From: Prorocentrum cordatum
Taxonomy: Eukaryota > Sar > Dinophyceae > Prorocentrales > Prorocentraceae
Direction: 5' to 3'
Length of the DNA stretch: 44,378 bases
NCBI GenBank assembly: GCA_963575745.1
Contig: CAUYUJ010004558.1
Coordinates: 223,413 to 267,790 of the forward strand
Within the stretch, counting starts at the first letter, position 1. Every line of letters begins with the position of its first letter. The notes beneath the pieces are model-generated. The model searched no databases, was not told the DNA's origin, and worked only from the letters and a program-made list of their open reading frames with translations. Position numbers and translations under genes: made by a program. Below are positions 18,580 to 28,444 of the stretch, one piece after another.

Positions 18580-19990
18580 TAAGCGCACCTACTTGATGGT
18601 CTTGTCCTCGCAGCAGTAGCTGCTGCCCCGCCCCTCGGTTGGCTGGAGGCACCCGTCGCCCCGTCGGTCGCTGGGGCAATTGATCGCAGGCAGCCCCAGC
18701 TGTTTGACCCGGTGCGTTGGCCTTCGGGCTTAGCCCCCAGGCCGCTCCTCTCGCCGCCCCCCTTGCCGAGCGACTTGGTCGTGCCGGCAGCAGCCCAGCG
18801 CGCCCGCCCCCTGCCGCCGCCGCTGCCCTCGTCCCAGCTGCTACCCAGTTGGCGGGCCAGTGCCTGCGGTGGTGCGAGTATCGGCATCTGCAGCAGCCGT
18901 GCCAGCCTTCTGGCGGGCCTTGCTGGTGGCGGTCTGATCGATGTCCTTGGCCAGCTGCTCATGGTCTGAGAAGTCGACTTTAGCTCCTCCTCCTTGCCGT
19001 CTTCGCCACGTCTGCGCTTGTGGCGCATGGCCTTGGCCTGTATTCATCTGAACGCATCGGCCACCTCCTTGACCGAGCTGCCTTCTTTCTTGCAAGCCTC
19101 GAGCATGTCTTTGGCCCTCGCCGCCAAGCCTGCCGCATGCTGGTACTTCTTGCTGCTCTCCTCGTCGGGAACTCGCCCCAAGTGTCGGCAGGCGCCGTAG
19201 CTGGGGCTGCGTGCTCGGTCGAGGCTCCTCCAGTCTGGCGCATCTCCTGCTGCAGCGCGTCCAGATCCAGCTTGGCCGCGAGCGCCTCGCTGATGGCCTC
19301 ATCCACTTTGCCGACCAGCTCCTTTTTGCGCTGCTCCATCTGCGCGAGCTGGTTGGCCGCTTGATCCTGGTGCTGCTTTGCTTGGCGCCCACGCAGCGCT
19401 GCCGTCTCCAACTTGACCCCCAAGTTCGGCTCGTTCGGCTGCTTCGCTGCGGCCGCGGCCGCCCGTGCGGGAAACTTGGCCAACTGGGCCGCTGCCTCCA
19501 CCAAGTGCTGTCGCCCGAGCTTTTGGCCGCGGTGACGACCGCCCGCAGCGCCTGCAAGCTGGTGTCGTTGAGCCCCAGCTTGGTCAGCGTTTGCTTCTCG
19601 AGCTGCGCTTGCTGGCCGTCTGCCGGGAACTTGGGCCACTTGTAGTCGCAACTGCGGCAGCTCTCCCAGCCAGGGGTGTCCGCTCTTGTGGCCCAGGCCC
19701 AGCTTGCACCACTGGGGCACTTCGGGCACACCAAACACTCGCCTCTGCGGACCAGGCTGGCCTGGCGCGAGCGGCTCGGCGCCCGCCCGTTGCCCCGTGC
19801 GCCTTCCCACCACGGGGGAAAACGGCTGCGTCCTCCGCATCCTCCTCGGCCGCTTCGCCTCATAAGCCCTGGTGGCCCAGCGTCTTCTCCTTCTCGTTCG
19901 TCGTGCTCACCGAAGCCTTGCTGCCTCCTCGGAAGCTCCGTGCGATGCTTCTGCAGCCTCTCCCCGAAGCCCCCTCCAATCACGGGGCGC
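18580..19990 (-). pseudogene. Gag/ORF1-like remnant: zinc-binding motif plus coiled coil
   Basis: Frame 1 (19983-about 19510) contains CPKC and, after 19 residues, CRSC (19728-19648): a zinc-ribbon-like pair of C-x2-C knuckles with Trp in between and WPKFP after. It continues LEKQTLTKLGLNDTSLQALR. The frame changes near 19510, and 19507-19226 encodes a coiled coil (NQLAQMEQRKKELVGKVDEA, then ISEALAAKLDLDALQQEMRQ). A third frame gives PDEESSKKYQHAAGLAARAK and KDMLEACKKEGSSVKEVADA, then a stop. Zinc motif followed by coiled coil parallels the ORF1 region of the LINE at 9.9-10.9 kb, but the sequences differ, so this would be another family. A decayed host gene is the alternative. Confidence 0.5.
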
Positions 19991-20094
19991 GGTCACGGCC
20001 CAGCCTCCGCTGCGCCGACACACGCCAGTACGTGATCGCAGGCCGGCCCGACCGCGCGCCGCCGCGCGCGCTTGTCAGGCCGAATGCGCGGCCC

Positions 20095-20260
20095 GAAAGA
20101 AGAAGGAAGGAGGAAGCACGAGGGAGGGAAGGGGGTGAGAAGGGAGGAAGGAGGGAGGAGGGAGGAAAGGACGAGGAAAGGAGGAGGAAGGGAGGGGGGG
20201 AAGAGGGATGAGCAGGGAGGAGACACAGAAGAAGGAAGGAGGAGGGAGGAGGAGCTTGGA
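20095..20260. repeat. Purine-rich GGA/GGAAG tract
   Basis: Homopurine GGAGGAAGG and GAAGGAAGG words in the same orientation as 16500-16570. Confidence 0.8.
20182..20223 (+). repeat. 42-bp direct repeat, right copy
   Basis: Differs from 16513-16554 at two positions, both A to G. Weaker similarity continues about 15 bp further into GAAGAAGGAA. Confidence 0.75.
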
Positions 20261-20795
20261 GGATCGATGGTGGCATGTGAAAGCAACCTCCTCTTGACAA
20301 CAGCGATGACAACGGTGGCAGCGGCGACGATCTCCAGAGACCCCCAAAATTGTCCAAACGCCAGAAATCTCATCGGTTCCTCCTCCTCTCGAGCGTTGGC
20401 GGGTCTGGGTTGAGTGAAACCTGATTGAATGATGTGTACCAAAAGCCGCCTTCCCGCCCCGTTCCAGTACATGGAACTGCCGTGACCCGAAGAGACACCA
20501 GCTACGGCAAACTTGGTGTCAGGATTCTGGCCGATTAGGGAGGGCTTCGAGGCCCAATCACTAATCGGCTCGCCTTACCCAGGGTCCTGGCCATATAGGG
20601 CGACGAAATCTTTACACATCCAGTGCTTTCTGGCCAAGCCCATCCCATCGTGAACCCACCAGCGGTGTATGCACCACGCTCTGTCGGCATGGCCAGGAGG
20701 GCGTACACACAGCTCCTGAGTTCAAGGCGGGCCTGGCCAGGGAGCAGGGGGGATGTATAGACCGACTATACCCAGTCCTCCTCTTCGAGCCCCCC
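20261..20795. other. No recognisable feature
   Basis: Mixed composition. A short inverted repeat (CCGATTAG at 20531, CTAATCGG near 20563) is the only structure seen. No conserved coding motif. Confidence 0.4.
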
Positions 20796-21135
20796 CTCGA
20801 AGCTCGACGGCGGCAACGACGGCGAGGGCGACCGCGGCGGCGGCCGCGCCGGCGGCGGCGCCTGCCGCTCGGGCGGTGGCGACCACCGCGGGCTGGCCGA
20901 GGGCTCCCGCGGCTGCGACGTCGACGCGCCTCGCCACCGTCGTCGCCACCGTCGGCGTTTCCTTCAGCATCGTCGTCGCCGCCGCCGCCGCCGTCGTCGC
21001 CCTCGTCGACCTCGCCGTCGTCGCCCTCGTCGTCGAGATCGTCGTCGAGACAGTCGTCCAGACAGTCGTCGTCGTCGCCGTTGTCGTCGTTTTCGTCGTC
21101 CACGACGACTCATCCTCGCCGCCCTGGCCTCCGTT

Positions 21136-21171
<36 letters not shown>

Positions 21172-21178
21172 GTTGCCG
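20796..21178. repeat. (GCG)n to (GTC)n trinucleotide array
   Basis: GGC/GCG-rich trinucleotides change into GTC repeats at 20935-21165. Minus-strand frames give Asp/Gly runs and plus-strand frames Val runs; these are not genes. Confidence 0.88.
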
Positions 21179-21933
21179 TCGCCGCCGCCGATGCCCTTGT
21201 TGCCCTCGTCGTCGCCATCGTTGCCCCTGGCTTTCTTTCTCGGCTTTTCGATCTCAAGCCATCTTAGGCCTTACAGATCGTCCGAGGCGTCCAGAGTGCC
21301 CCCCCAAGACAGCCCAAAGGCTCGAGGAGGACGAAGGACGGAGGTGCACGTTTGTGGCTCTTTCTGAGTTTCGGGGATCTCCAGAGGTCGAGAAAAAGAA
21401 AAAGAGGCTCCAACAGCCTCGTCGCCATGCTCAATCAACAATGCTCCACGCTGCGGGCTCCGTGCGGGCTTCTAGGAACCTCCTGGAGCCTCTGGAGACT
21501 TGCAGGGGCGCCGGAAACTTCCAGTCCAATCCAATCCGAAGTCCGAGTCCGAGTGCAGCTCCGTCTAAGTTCTCAGGCCAGATTCAGTCTTGTCGTCGGG
21601 GCTGGCTGGCTTTTCGCTTGAGACTTCCTCACCACTCGTGCCAATTCGGCGCCTAGTGGGGGCCTGCTGGCAGTGTCAAGGGCCATCTTGGGGTGGAAGC
21701 GCAACGACGGCAACGACCGTCTGAACATGCGACACCAAAACAAATGTGACCTTCATCAATTTCTCCCTCTCACTTGGACCCGCCCGCTAAATCTATGAAC
21801 CACCCCTTTGGGAGACTATTTTCCCACGTGCTCGTGGTAGAAGCATTCAACAATCCACTCTGTATGTGCACCGCGCCGCCATGGCCGCAATGCGAACTAA
21901 CGCGGCGCCCGCGGGCAACTCACCAACTTGACG
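21179..21933. other. No recognisable gene
   Basis: Includes short AAGACAGCCC-like words near 21306 and paired CCGAGTCC motifs near 21540. Nothing conserved could be assigned. Confidence 0.35.
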
Positions 21934-21977
21934 TCTCTCTCTCTCTCTCTCTCTCTAGAGAGGAGAGAGAGAGAGAG
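21934..21977. repeat. (TC)n-(AG)n palindrome
   Basis: A run of TCTCTC joins AGAGGAGAGAGAG through CTCTAGAG, giving a near-perfect snap-back hairpin of about 20 bp. Confidence 0.8.
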
Positions 21978-22282
21978 CCGACCCTGTTTCGGGGCCTCTC
22001 GGGCCAGAGCGTCGCGAGTAAATTGTAAATAACTGTAGAGCGTGAGCCGTTATCGTCGTAGCTGGGCCGTTGCCAACTTGATTGAATTGTGTGAAATCTC
22101 GCGCGAGATCGCAATTCCTGTTTCAAGGTCTCTGTAGCCCAAATTCCTCGAATTAATTGTGCGGACGTGCTCAGCGGAAGCCATTGCCGTCACAGCTGGG
22201 CGGATGTCTCGAGCGAGAACGCCGTTCCTGAGTTTGGGAGCCTCTCTGGCCTGGGCGTCTCGGAGTAAGTTACGATTGAAAG

Positions 22283-22330
22283 TATCGAGCTGGAGCCTTT
22301 GTCGTCCTGCGGGGACTGGGATTTGGACCC
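22283..22330 (+). repeat. 48-bp direct repeat, left copy
   Basis: TATCGAGCTGGAG through GGGACTGGGATTTGGACCC; 45 of 48 positions match 22589-22636. The family 2 MITE starts 9 bp downstream of this copy. Confidence 0.75.
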
Positions 22331-22338
22331 AAACTGAA

Positions 22339-22482
22339 GTCGGGCATGTCCTCCTACAGGCGGATTTTGGAGCAACAGATTAACATTGTCAAAACATGCT
22401 GAAACATAGCCAAACATAGTCAAAACATCGCACCCAGACTATTTTTTGACTAGTTTCACATTCCTCCTGTAGAGGGACATGC
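22339..22482. mobile_element. MITE, family 2, copy A
   Basis: The left end GTCGGGCATGTCCTCCTACA and the right end read on the minus strand (GCATGTCCCTCTACAGGAGG) are imperfect inverted repeats. The AT-rich interior contains CAAAACATG/CAAAACATC motifs. It is related to 33341-33496, sharing both ends and the CTCCTGTAGAGGG block. The outermost bases and target duplication are eroded here. Confidence 0.65.
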
Positions 22483-22588
22483 GCAGCCTCCGCGCGCCGA
22501 AGGCGCTCCGACCCCCGTCGCGGCGCAACGACGAGGCTTGACCCCCGTCGGAGGGCTACCCACGCTTATTAAGAAACCCAGAGTGCAA

Positions 22589-22636
22589 TATCGAGCTGGA
22601 GTCGTTGTCGTCCTTCGGGGACTGGGATTTGGACCC
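22589..22636 (+). repeat. 48-bp direct repeat, right copy
   Basis: Partner of 22283-22330, 306 bp downstream in the same orientation. Confidence 0.75.
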
Positions 22637-22739
22637 GAACCCGCGCTCAAGCGGGAGCGTCGCTGTCAAAGAACATGCGGCCGGCGTAAAGGCGCGAGAG
22701 CCCCGGGGAGCAACAATCATGTCCTTCTAGGAAAGGGCT

Positions 22740-22820
22740 TTAATGACGACGACTTCGACTTCAACGACGACTTCGATGACGACTTCGACGATGACGAAGT
22801 CTTCGACGACGACGGCGGAG
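22740..22820. repeat. GACGACTTC-type array
   Basis: Trinucleotide and nonanucleotide variants of GACGACTTCGAC; the plus-strand frame encodes Asp/Phe alternation. It leads into a purine-rich AGGAGG stretch to about 23060. Confidence 0.75.
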
Positions 22821-23224
22821 ATTCCAGGATACTTCTGAAGACTCCCAGAGAGGTCGAATATAGCGGAGGACAAAGGAGGAGGAGGGATATGTTACAGCAG
22901 ACGAGACAGGAGATAAAGGGGAGAGAGGAGGACGAGGGAGTAGGAGAGTGGAGAAAGAGCGGCAATGGGGTGGAGGTAAAGAGACAAGCGGCGGAGAGAG
23001 GAGGGCATATGACGAGGAGCGTGGGGAGGACGAAAACGACGAGCGGCAGGACGAGGTGGAGGAGCGCAGCGGAGACGACGAATGACGACGGCCTCCTGCT
23101 GAGGTCTGCGGACCTGGGCCAAAGGAAGTCACCGACGAACGACGATGAGCTCCGTCTTCCTGGAGGTCCCCGGAGGCGGACGCGAGCCCAGAAACAAGGC
23201 AAATCGTGAAACACACGTGCTTGG

Positions 23225-23244
23225 GACGAATCGTACGACGACGT

Positions 23245-23305
<61 letters not shown>

Positions 23306-23730
23306 AGCGACGACGACGACGACGACGACGGGGTTCACCGTTGCTGCTGGCGGCGCAAGTCCCACTGCAGCTCGCGGTCGACCCGGTGACATCCCTGGCG
23401 CCGCCGCCGCCGTCGCCGTCACTTATCAACCTCGTCGTCCATTGTCGTCCGTTGTCGTCGTCGACTGGTCGTCCGTCGCGGTCGCTGTCGCGGTGGTCGT
23501 GGCGGTCGTCGTCTGTCGTGTCGTCCGTTGTCGTCGTCGTCCATCGCCGCCATCGTCCATCGACGTCGTCTTCCATCGTCGTCGCCGTGTGTTGTCGTCA
23601 TCTTGGTCGTTCGTTGTCATTGTCGTCGCCGGCGTCGTCCGTCATCAATTCGATCTCTCCGTCCCTCAGTCACTCCGCCCCTCGCCCTCGCCCCCGCCCC
23701 CTCCCCCTCCCCCTCCCCCTCCCCCGCACA
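23225..23730. repeat. (ACGACG)n, (GTC)n and (CCCCCT)n arrays
   Basis: CGA/CAA trinucleotides at 23240-23330, GTC-rich sequence at 23400-23640, and CCCCCT hexamers at 23697-23727. Frames encode Thr/Arg/Val runs only. Confidence 0.85.
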
Positions 23731-24720
23731 CACGACACACGACACACGACACACGAAACAGGACAGAGGACAGAGGACAGAGGACACAGGAAAGAGGACA
23801 CAGGACACACACGCACACACACACACTCACACACAGACACACAGACACACACGCACACACGAACACACGCGCACACGCGCACACGCGCACACGCGCACAC
23901 GCGCACACGCGCACACGCGCACACGCGTACACGCGCCCACGCGCCCACGCGCCCACGCGCACACGCGCACACGCGCACACGCGCACACGCGCACACGCGC
24001 ACACGCGCACACGCGCACACGCGCACACGCGCACACGCGCACACGCGCACACGCGCACACGCGCACACGCGCACACGCGCACACGCGCACACGCGCACAC
24101 GCGCACACGCGCACACTCGCACACGCGCACACGCGCACACGCGCACACGCGCACACGCGCACACGCGCACACGCGCACACGCGCACACGCGCACACGCGC
24201 ACACGCGCACACGCGCACACGCGCACACGCGCACACGCGCACACGCGCACACGCGCACACACGCGCACACGCGCACACGCGCACACGCGCACACGCGCAC
24301 ACGCGCACACGCGCACACGCGCACACGCGCACACGCGCACACACGCGCACACGCGCACACGCGCACACGCGCACACGCGCACACGCGCACACGCGCACAC
24401 GCGCACACGCGCACACGCGCACACGCACGCACACGCGCACACGCGCACACGCGCACACGCGCACACGCGCACACGCGCACGCGCGCACACGCGCACACGC
24501 ACGCACACGCGCACACGCGCACACGCGCACACGCGCACACGCGCACACGCGCACGCGCGCACGCGCGCATGCGCGCACGCGCGCACACGCGCACGCGCGC
24601 ACGCGCAAACGCACACGCACACGCACACGCACACGCACTCGCACACGCACACGCACACGCACGCGCACGCGCACGCGCACGCGCACGCGCGCGCGCGCGC
24701 ACGCGCGCGCGCGCGCGCAC
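23731..24720. repeat. (ACACGCGC)n array, long alternating purine-pyrimidine tract
   Basis: After CACACGA and CAGAGGA introductory repeats, the 8-mer ACACGCGC repeats for about 850 bp with rare changes (CCC, CTC, CGT). From 24118 to 24607 purine and pyrimidine alternate without a break, 490 nt of CG and CA steps, the classic Z-DNA-forming composition. Long Thr-Arg-Ala-His and Cys-Val-Arg frames on all strands are artefacts. Confidence 0.95.
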
Positions 24721-25735
24721 CCGCACCACAATTACCACACTTACCACAATTACCACACGCAAGACACACGCACGACACACGCGCGACACACTACGCACGA
24801 CACACGCACGACACATTCACGACACACGCATGACACACGCACGACACACGCACGACAACCGCACGACACACACGACACACGCACGACACACGCACGACAC
24901 ACACACACGACACACGCACGGCACACGCACGACACACACACACACACGACAGACACACACACACACGATACACACATACACGCACGACACTCACACGACA
25001 ACCGCACGACACACACACTCACGACACACGCACGACACAACACACGACACACACACACACGACACACGCACGACACACGCACGACACACACACACACGAC
25101 AGACACACACACACACGACACACACATACACGCACGACACTCACACGACACACGCACGACACACACACACACGACACACACACACACACACACACGACAA
25201 AAACACGACACACACACACGACACACACACGACGCACATACGACACGCACACACACGACACACGCACGACACACACACACGACACACACACGACACACAC
25301 ACACCACACACACGACACACACACACGACACACACACGACACACACACAGACGACACAAACACACACGACACGCACACGACACACACACACGACACACAC
25401 ACACGACACACACACACACGTCACACACCCACGACACACAAACGACACGCACACGACACACACACGACACGCACACGACACACACACACACACGACACAC
25501 ACGCGACACGCACACGACACACACACACGACACACAACACACAACACACAACACACACCACACACCACACAACGCACAACACGCAACACACAACACACAA
25601 CACGCAACGCACGACACACAACATACAACACACAACACACAACACACAACACACAACACGCAACACGCAACGCGCAACACGCAACACACAACACGCAACA
25701 CGCAACACGCAACACACACACACACACACTTTGCG
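24721..25735. repeat. (ACACACGAC)n and (AACAC)n arrays
   Basis: A continuation with different units: GCACGACACAC to about 24900, ACACACGACACAC to about 25530, then ACAACACAC/ACGCAACAC to 25735. The order suggests successive amplification of one drifting unit. Frames encode His-Asp-Thr runs and are not genes. Confidence 0.93.
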
Positions 25736-26436
25736 TCGGCGGCAAGGCAGAGCGGCACCGCGTCGACGCTGCGCAGATGCCGAGTTCGCCTCGCTGCCAG
25801 TTTCCACGGCGCATACTTGCGCGGCGTCCTGGGGGGCCCGTGCTGGGGCTTGTTCGCGAGCTTCCAAGCTGCATCGCGTTCGCCGTGGCGGAATTGAATG
25901 CGGTTCCTTTCGGGCCTCGCCGCGCCGCGTCTGTCGAGGAGCTCGCCCTCCATGGTTTTGATCGTCCGGGGCCAGAAGGTGGTGGGCTTCTCGTCGCAGT
26001 CAGCTTGAGATACACTGCGGTGAAGGAGGCACCAATCTCGCGGGTGCCGCCCGCAACCTGGCTTGGCCTCAACTGGTAACCCTCGAGGCTGCCATGAGGC
26101 TCGGCGCCGCAGTGCTGCGCCCTTCCCGCGTATTCTGCGCTGTTCCAGCTTGTGCGGACTGATGTTGACAGCGTTTATCGCAGTCGCGGCGCCTGTTCTG
26201 GTCGCGACACCTATGCTGACCACAAATGAAGGGGCCCTGGGACACACAAATAAATAGACACACGCAACAGGGAATCGACGATTAATTGTGTCTGTGTGTT
26301 TTTTCCCTCCTGAACAGAGGCATCCACGGTGCTGCCTGGCGTGATCAGGACACGCGTCGGCTCCGCAGGCGCAATCAGCACCCCTCAGATGTCCCTGCCA
26401 TCGCAGGAGACAGGTGCGTATTGACATCGGGTCCAA
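25736..26436 (-). other. Open reading frame, unknown, possibly spurious
   Basis: A minus-strand frame runs open from 26436 into the AC array. The part over 26080-25740 has ordinary composition, for example CDEKPTTFWPRTIKTMEGEL and WKLANKPQHGPPRTPRKYAP. The competing plus-strand frame (PVLGLVRELPSCIAFAVAEL) is also open. No domain was recognised and no splice or trans-splice signal is evident. Coding status is undecided. Confidence 0.2.
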
Positions 26437-26869
26437 TCACCCTACTCGGGCCTACACGTCTGGACCCGATGAGCATGTCACGCTATCTCGGTCAACACCT
26501 CTGTGTTCACGGGTCCTAATGTCATCGCTCACGCGAAGGCATGCTGCACAGCGACATACGAACCGCGAAACAAGGAACGCACGTCGGCGGCGATCGCCTT
26601 GCCTGCAAAACTTCGGCCACCCACATCTGCGAGCAGCGGCCCTGCACCAGACCGTATGCGCTTGGAGGCCAAAACATCAACACCTCCGCTGAACCCATTC
26701 ACTGCTCCCGTCTCCTGCGCTGTCTCCCAGATTCCTTGAAGCCCCGCCACGCCGACCTGGTTCTGACATGTGGCGTGTCTGGAATGTCACGCACACGCAC
26801 GCAATGGCTTCGTCATTCCCCGCAGAGGAGCAGCTGCCCCGTGCAAGCAGACTTGTGGCGTTTGGCTGC
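26437..26869. other. No recognisable feature
   Basis: Balanced composition and several short frames; I could not assign any. Confidence 0.35.
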
Positions 26870-28010
26870 TTCAGACAAGACTATCTCTCCTGTCCTCTTG
26901 GCAGCGCTGCGAGCCTGCTGCTCCACCGATCCCAACGAATGTCACAACGCCTCTGGGGAATCCGTCGGTGCACCCGGAATCAACGACGTTGGCGGGGGCG
27001 GAGGCGGCTGCAGGACCGCAAGCGGCTGGGCCGAGCTCGCACTTGCGCTCCCTGGCCCCCGTAAACGCGGCCGCGGCCGCCGTGGCAGCCACTGCGCGCT
27101 CGGCCTCGTCGGCCGTGCGCCTCTGTTCGGCCCCGAGCGCCCCCTCTGCCGCCTTCGCCCCCTCCAGGCAGCCATGCGATCTTTTTTGCCAAGTCACCAC
27201 TGCCGCCGAATGTATGACAGATGTCGCCGATACGTTCGATGCTGGGGCTTGCCGCGACGACCTGCTGCAGAACATGCTTGGCTACCTCAGCTGGCTCTCG
27301 CACCTCTGCGACCAAATTGCGCCTCCGTTTCACGCTCGACGAGCTCACAACCGATCTCGTCCAGCATCTTTTCTGGTTTCTCGGAGTCATACTGCGCAAC
27401 TGCAATCTTTGATTGCCACTATGCGCGCAGCTGCTCCTGCTCATCACCTTCTTGTTCACCTTCAACAGCTGGAGCGACATATCCTTGAACACCGTGTCCA
27501 AACTGCTTCCCTTGGTGAATTGCTGCCGACAACCACTCTGCTTGGCACGAAGTGTTACGCGTAGCTGATCGAACGCATCCTCGCCAACTTCCTGGACAAT
27601 GGCAAATTGAGCTGCGACCTTGGCCGACTGCAGCTTGATCTCACCGATCTGGTGTCCTTGTGCACCGTCGTCAACCTCCATCGCAATGCCGTCGGCCCCT
27701 CGTGCTGACGTCGGAACGGACTGCTTGAAGGACGCCGCCTTGGCCCTGAACCGTTTGACCTCCCCGACACGCTCAAACTCTGACGCCGGCTGTCCACTCT
27801 TGAACGACTTTGTAGGAATTGATGGCGTCTTGTTTCCTGCGAAAGCGGTGCTCTTGGGGTGCTTGCTCAATGCCCCAGGCCCGCCCAGTTCCACCACTTG
27901 TATCCCGTGCTGGGCGACCAGCAATGCCTGCAGAACCGTGCTTGCGCCACAGCAAGCCTCCTCCTCCTCTTGTGACCGCTGACGCCGCGAACACCATCTG
28001 CCATTAAAAG
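26870..28010 (-). pseudogene. Decayed ORF1-like coding region (unknown product)
   Basis: The minus-strand frame over about 27980-27420 reads like protein: LVAQHGIQVVELGGPGALSK, ASEFERVGEVKRFRAKAASF, ARGADGIAMEVDDGAQGHQI and QFAIVQEVGEDAFDQLRVTL. It continues with AEVREPAEVAKHVLQQVVAA (about 27290). After a frame change, 27140-26870 gives an Ala/Glu-rich helical stretch (RRTADEAERAVAATAAAAAF). A segment at 27400-27330 reads better in another frame (QYDSEKPEKMLDEIG), so at least two shifts exist. Length, helical composition and multiple shifts resemble the retroelement ORF1 remnants elsewhere in the window, but no zinc finger or enzyme motif is visible. Confidence 0.4.
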
Positions 28011-28214
28011 AGGATTGAGCATGGGCACGGTGTATAGAAGGCTCAGAACGGCAGCGCGCAGTTGCTCCGCCCTTGCAGGCGGCAGGCTGGAGGACTGCAG
28101 CGCTCCATCCAAAACGAGAACCCAACGCAATAGAGTTGGAACCAAGCTATATCCCTTCGGTTCATCGCTCGGCCCAACATCAGCTCGAAATGGCAAACCG
28201 GCTGCCCAACATGG

Positions 28215-28310
28215 CAGGGCATCGGCATCAGCTCAGGCGGCATCGTAGAGCATGAGCTTCGGCATGGCATCGGCATTGCCTAAACATGGACGTCGGCATC
28301 GGCATAGAGG
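28215..28310 (+). repeat. GGCATCGGCAT direct repeats
   Basis: GGCATCGGCAT-like words recur at about 28219, 28263 and 28292, interspersed with GAGCATGAGC. Short degenerate minisatellite. Confidence 0.55.
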
Positions 28311-28444
28311 AAAAGACGAAACGCACAAACATAAACATTCGGAGCTCCGCGCGGATGTCTTGAACCTGCGCTGGACACCCCTCCCTGGCGCGCGGAGCGC
28401 GCCAACGGCGGCGCCAGAAGCATCGCCGGGGAGGGTCACTTGGC

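Noticed and set aside
23145-26079. Very long open frames (up to 957 codons) with Thr-His-Arg-Ala runs
   Set aside because: They are translations of the AC/GC arrays in several frames and on both strands at once; open only because the repeats contain no stop codons.
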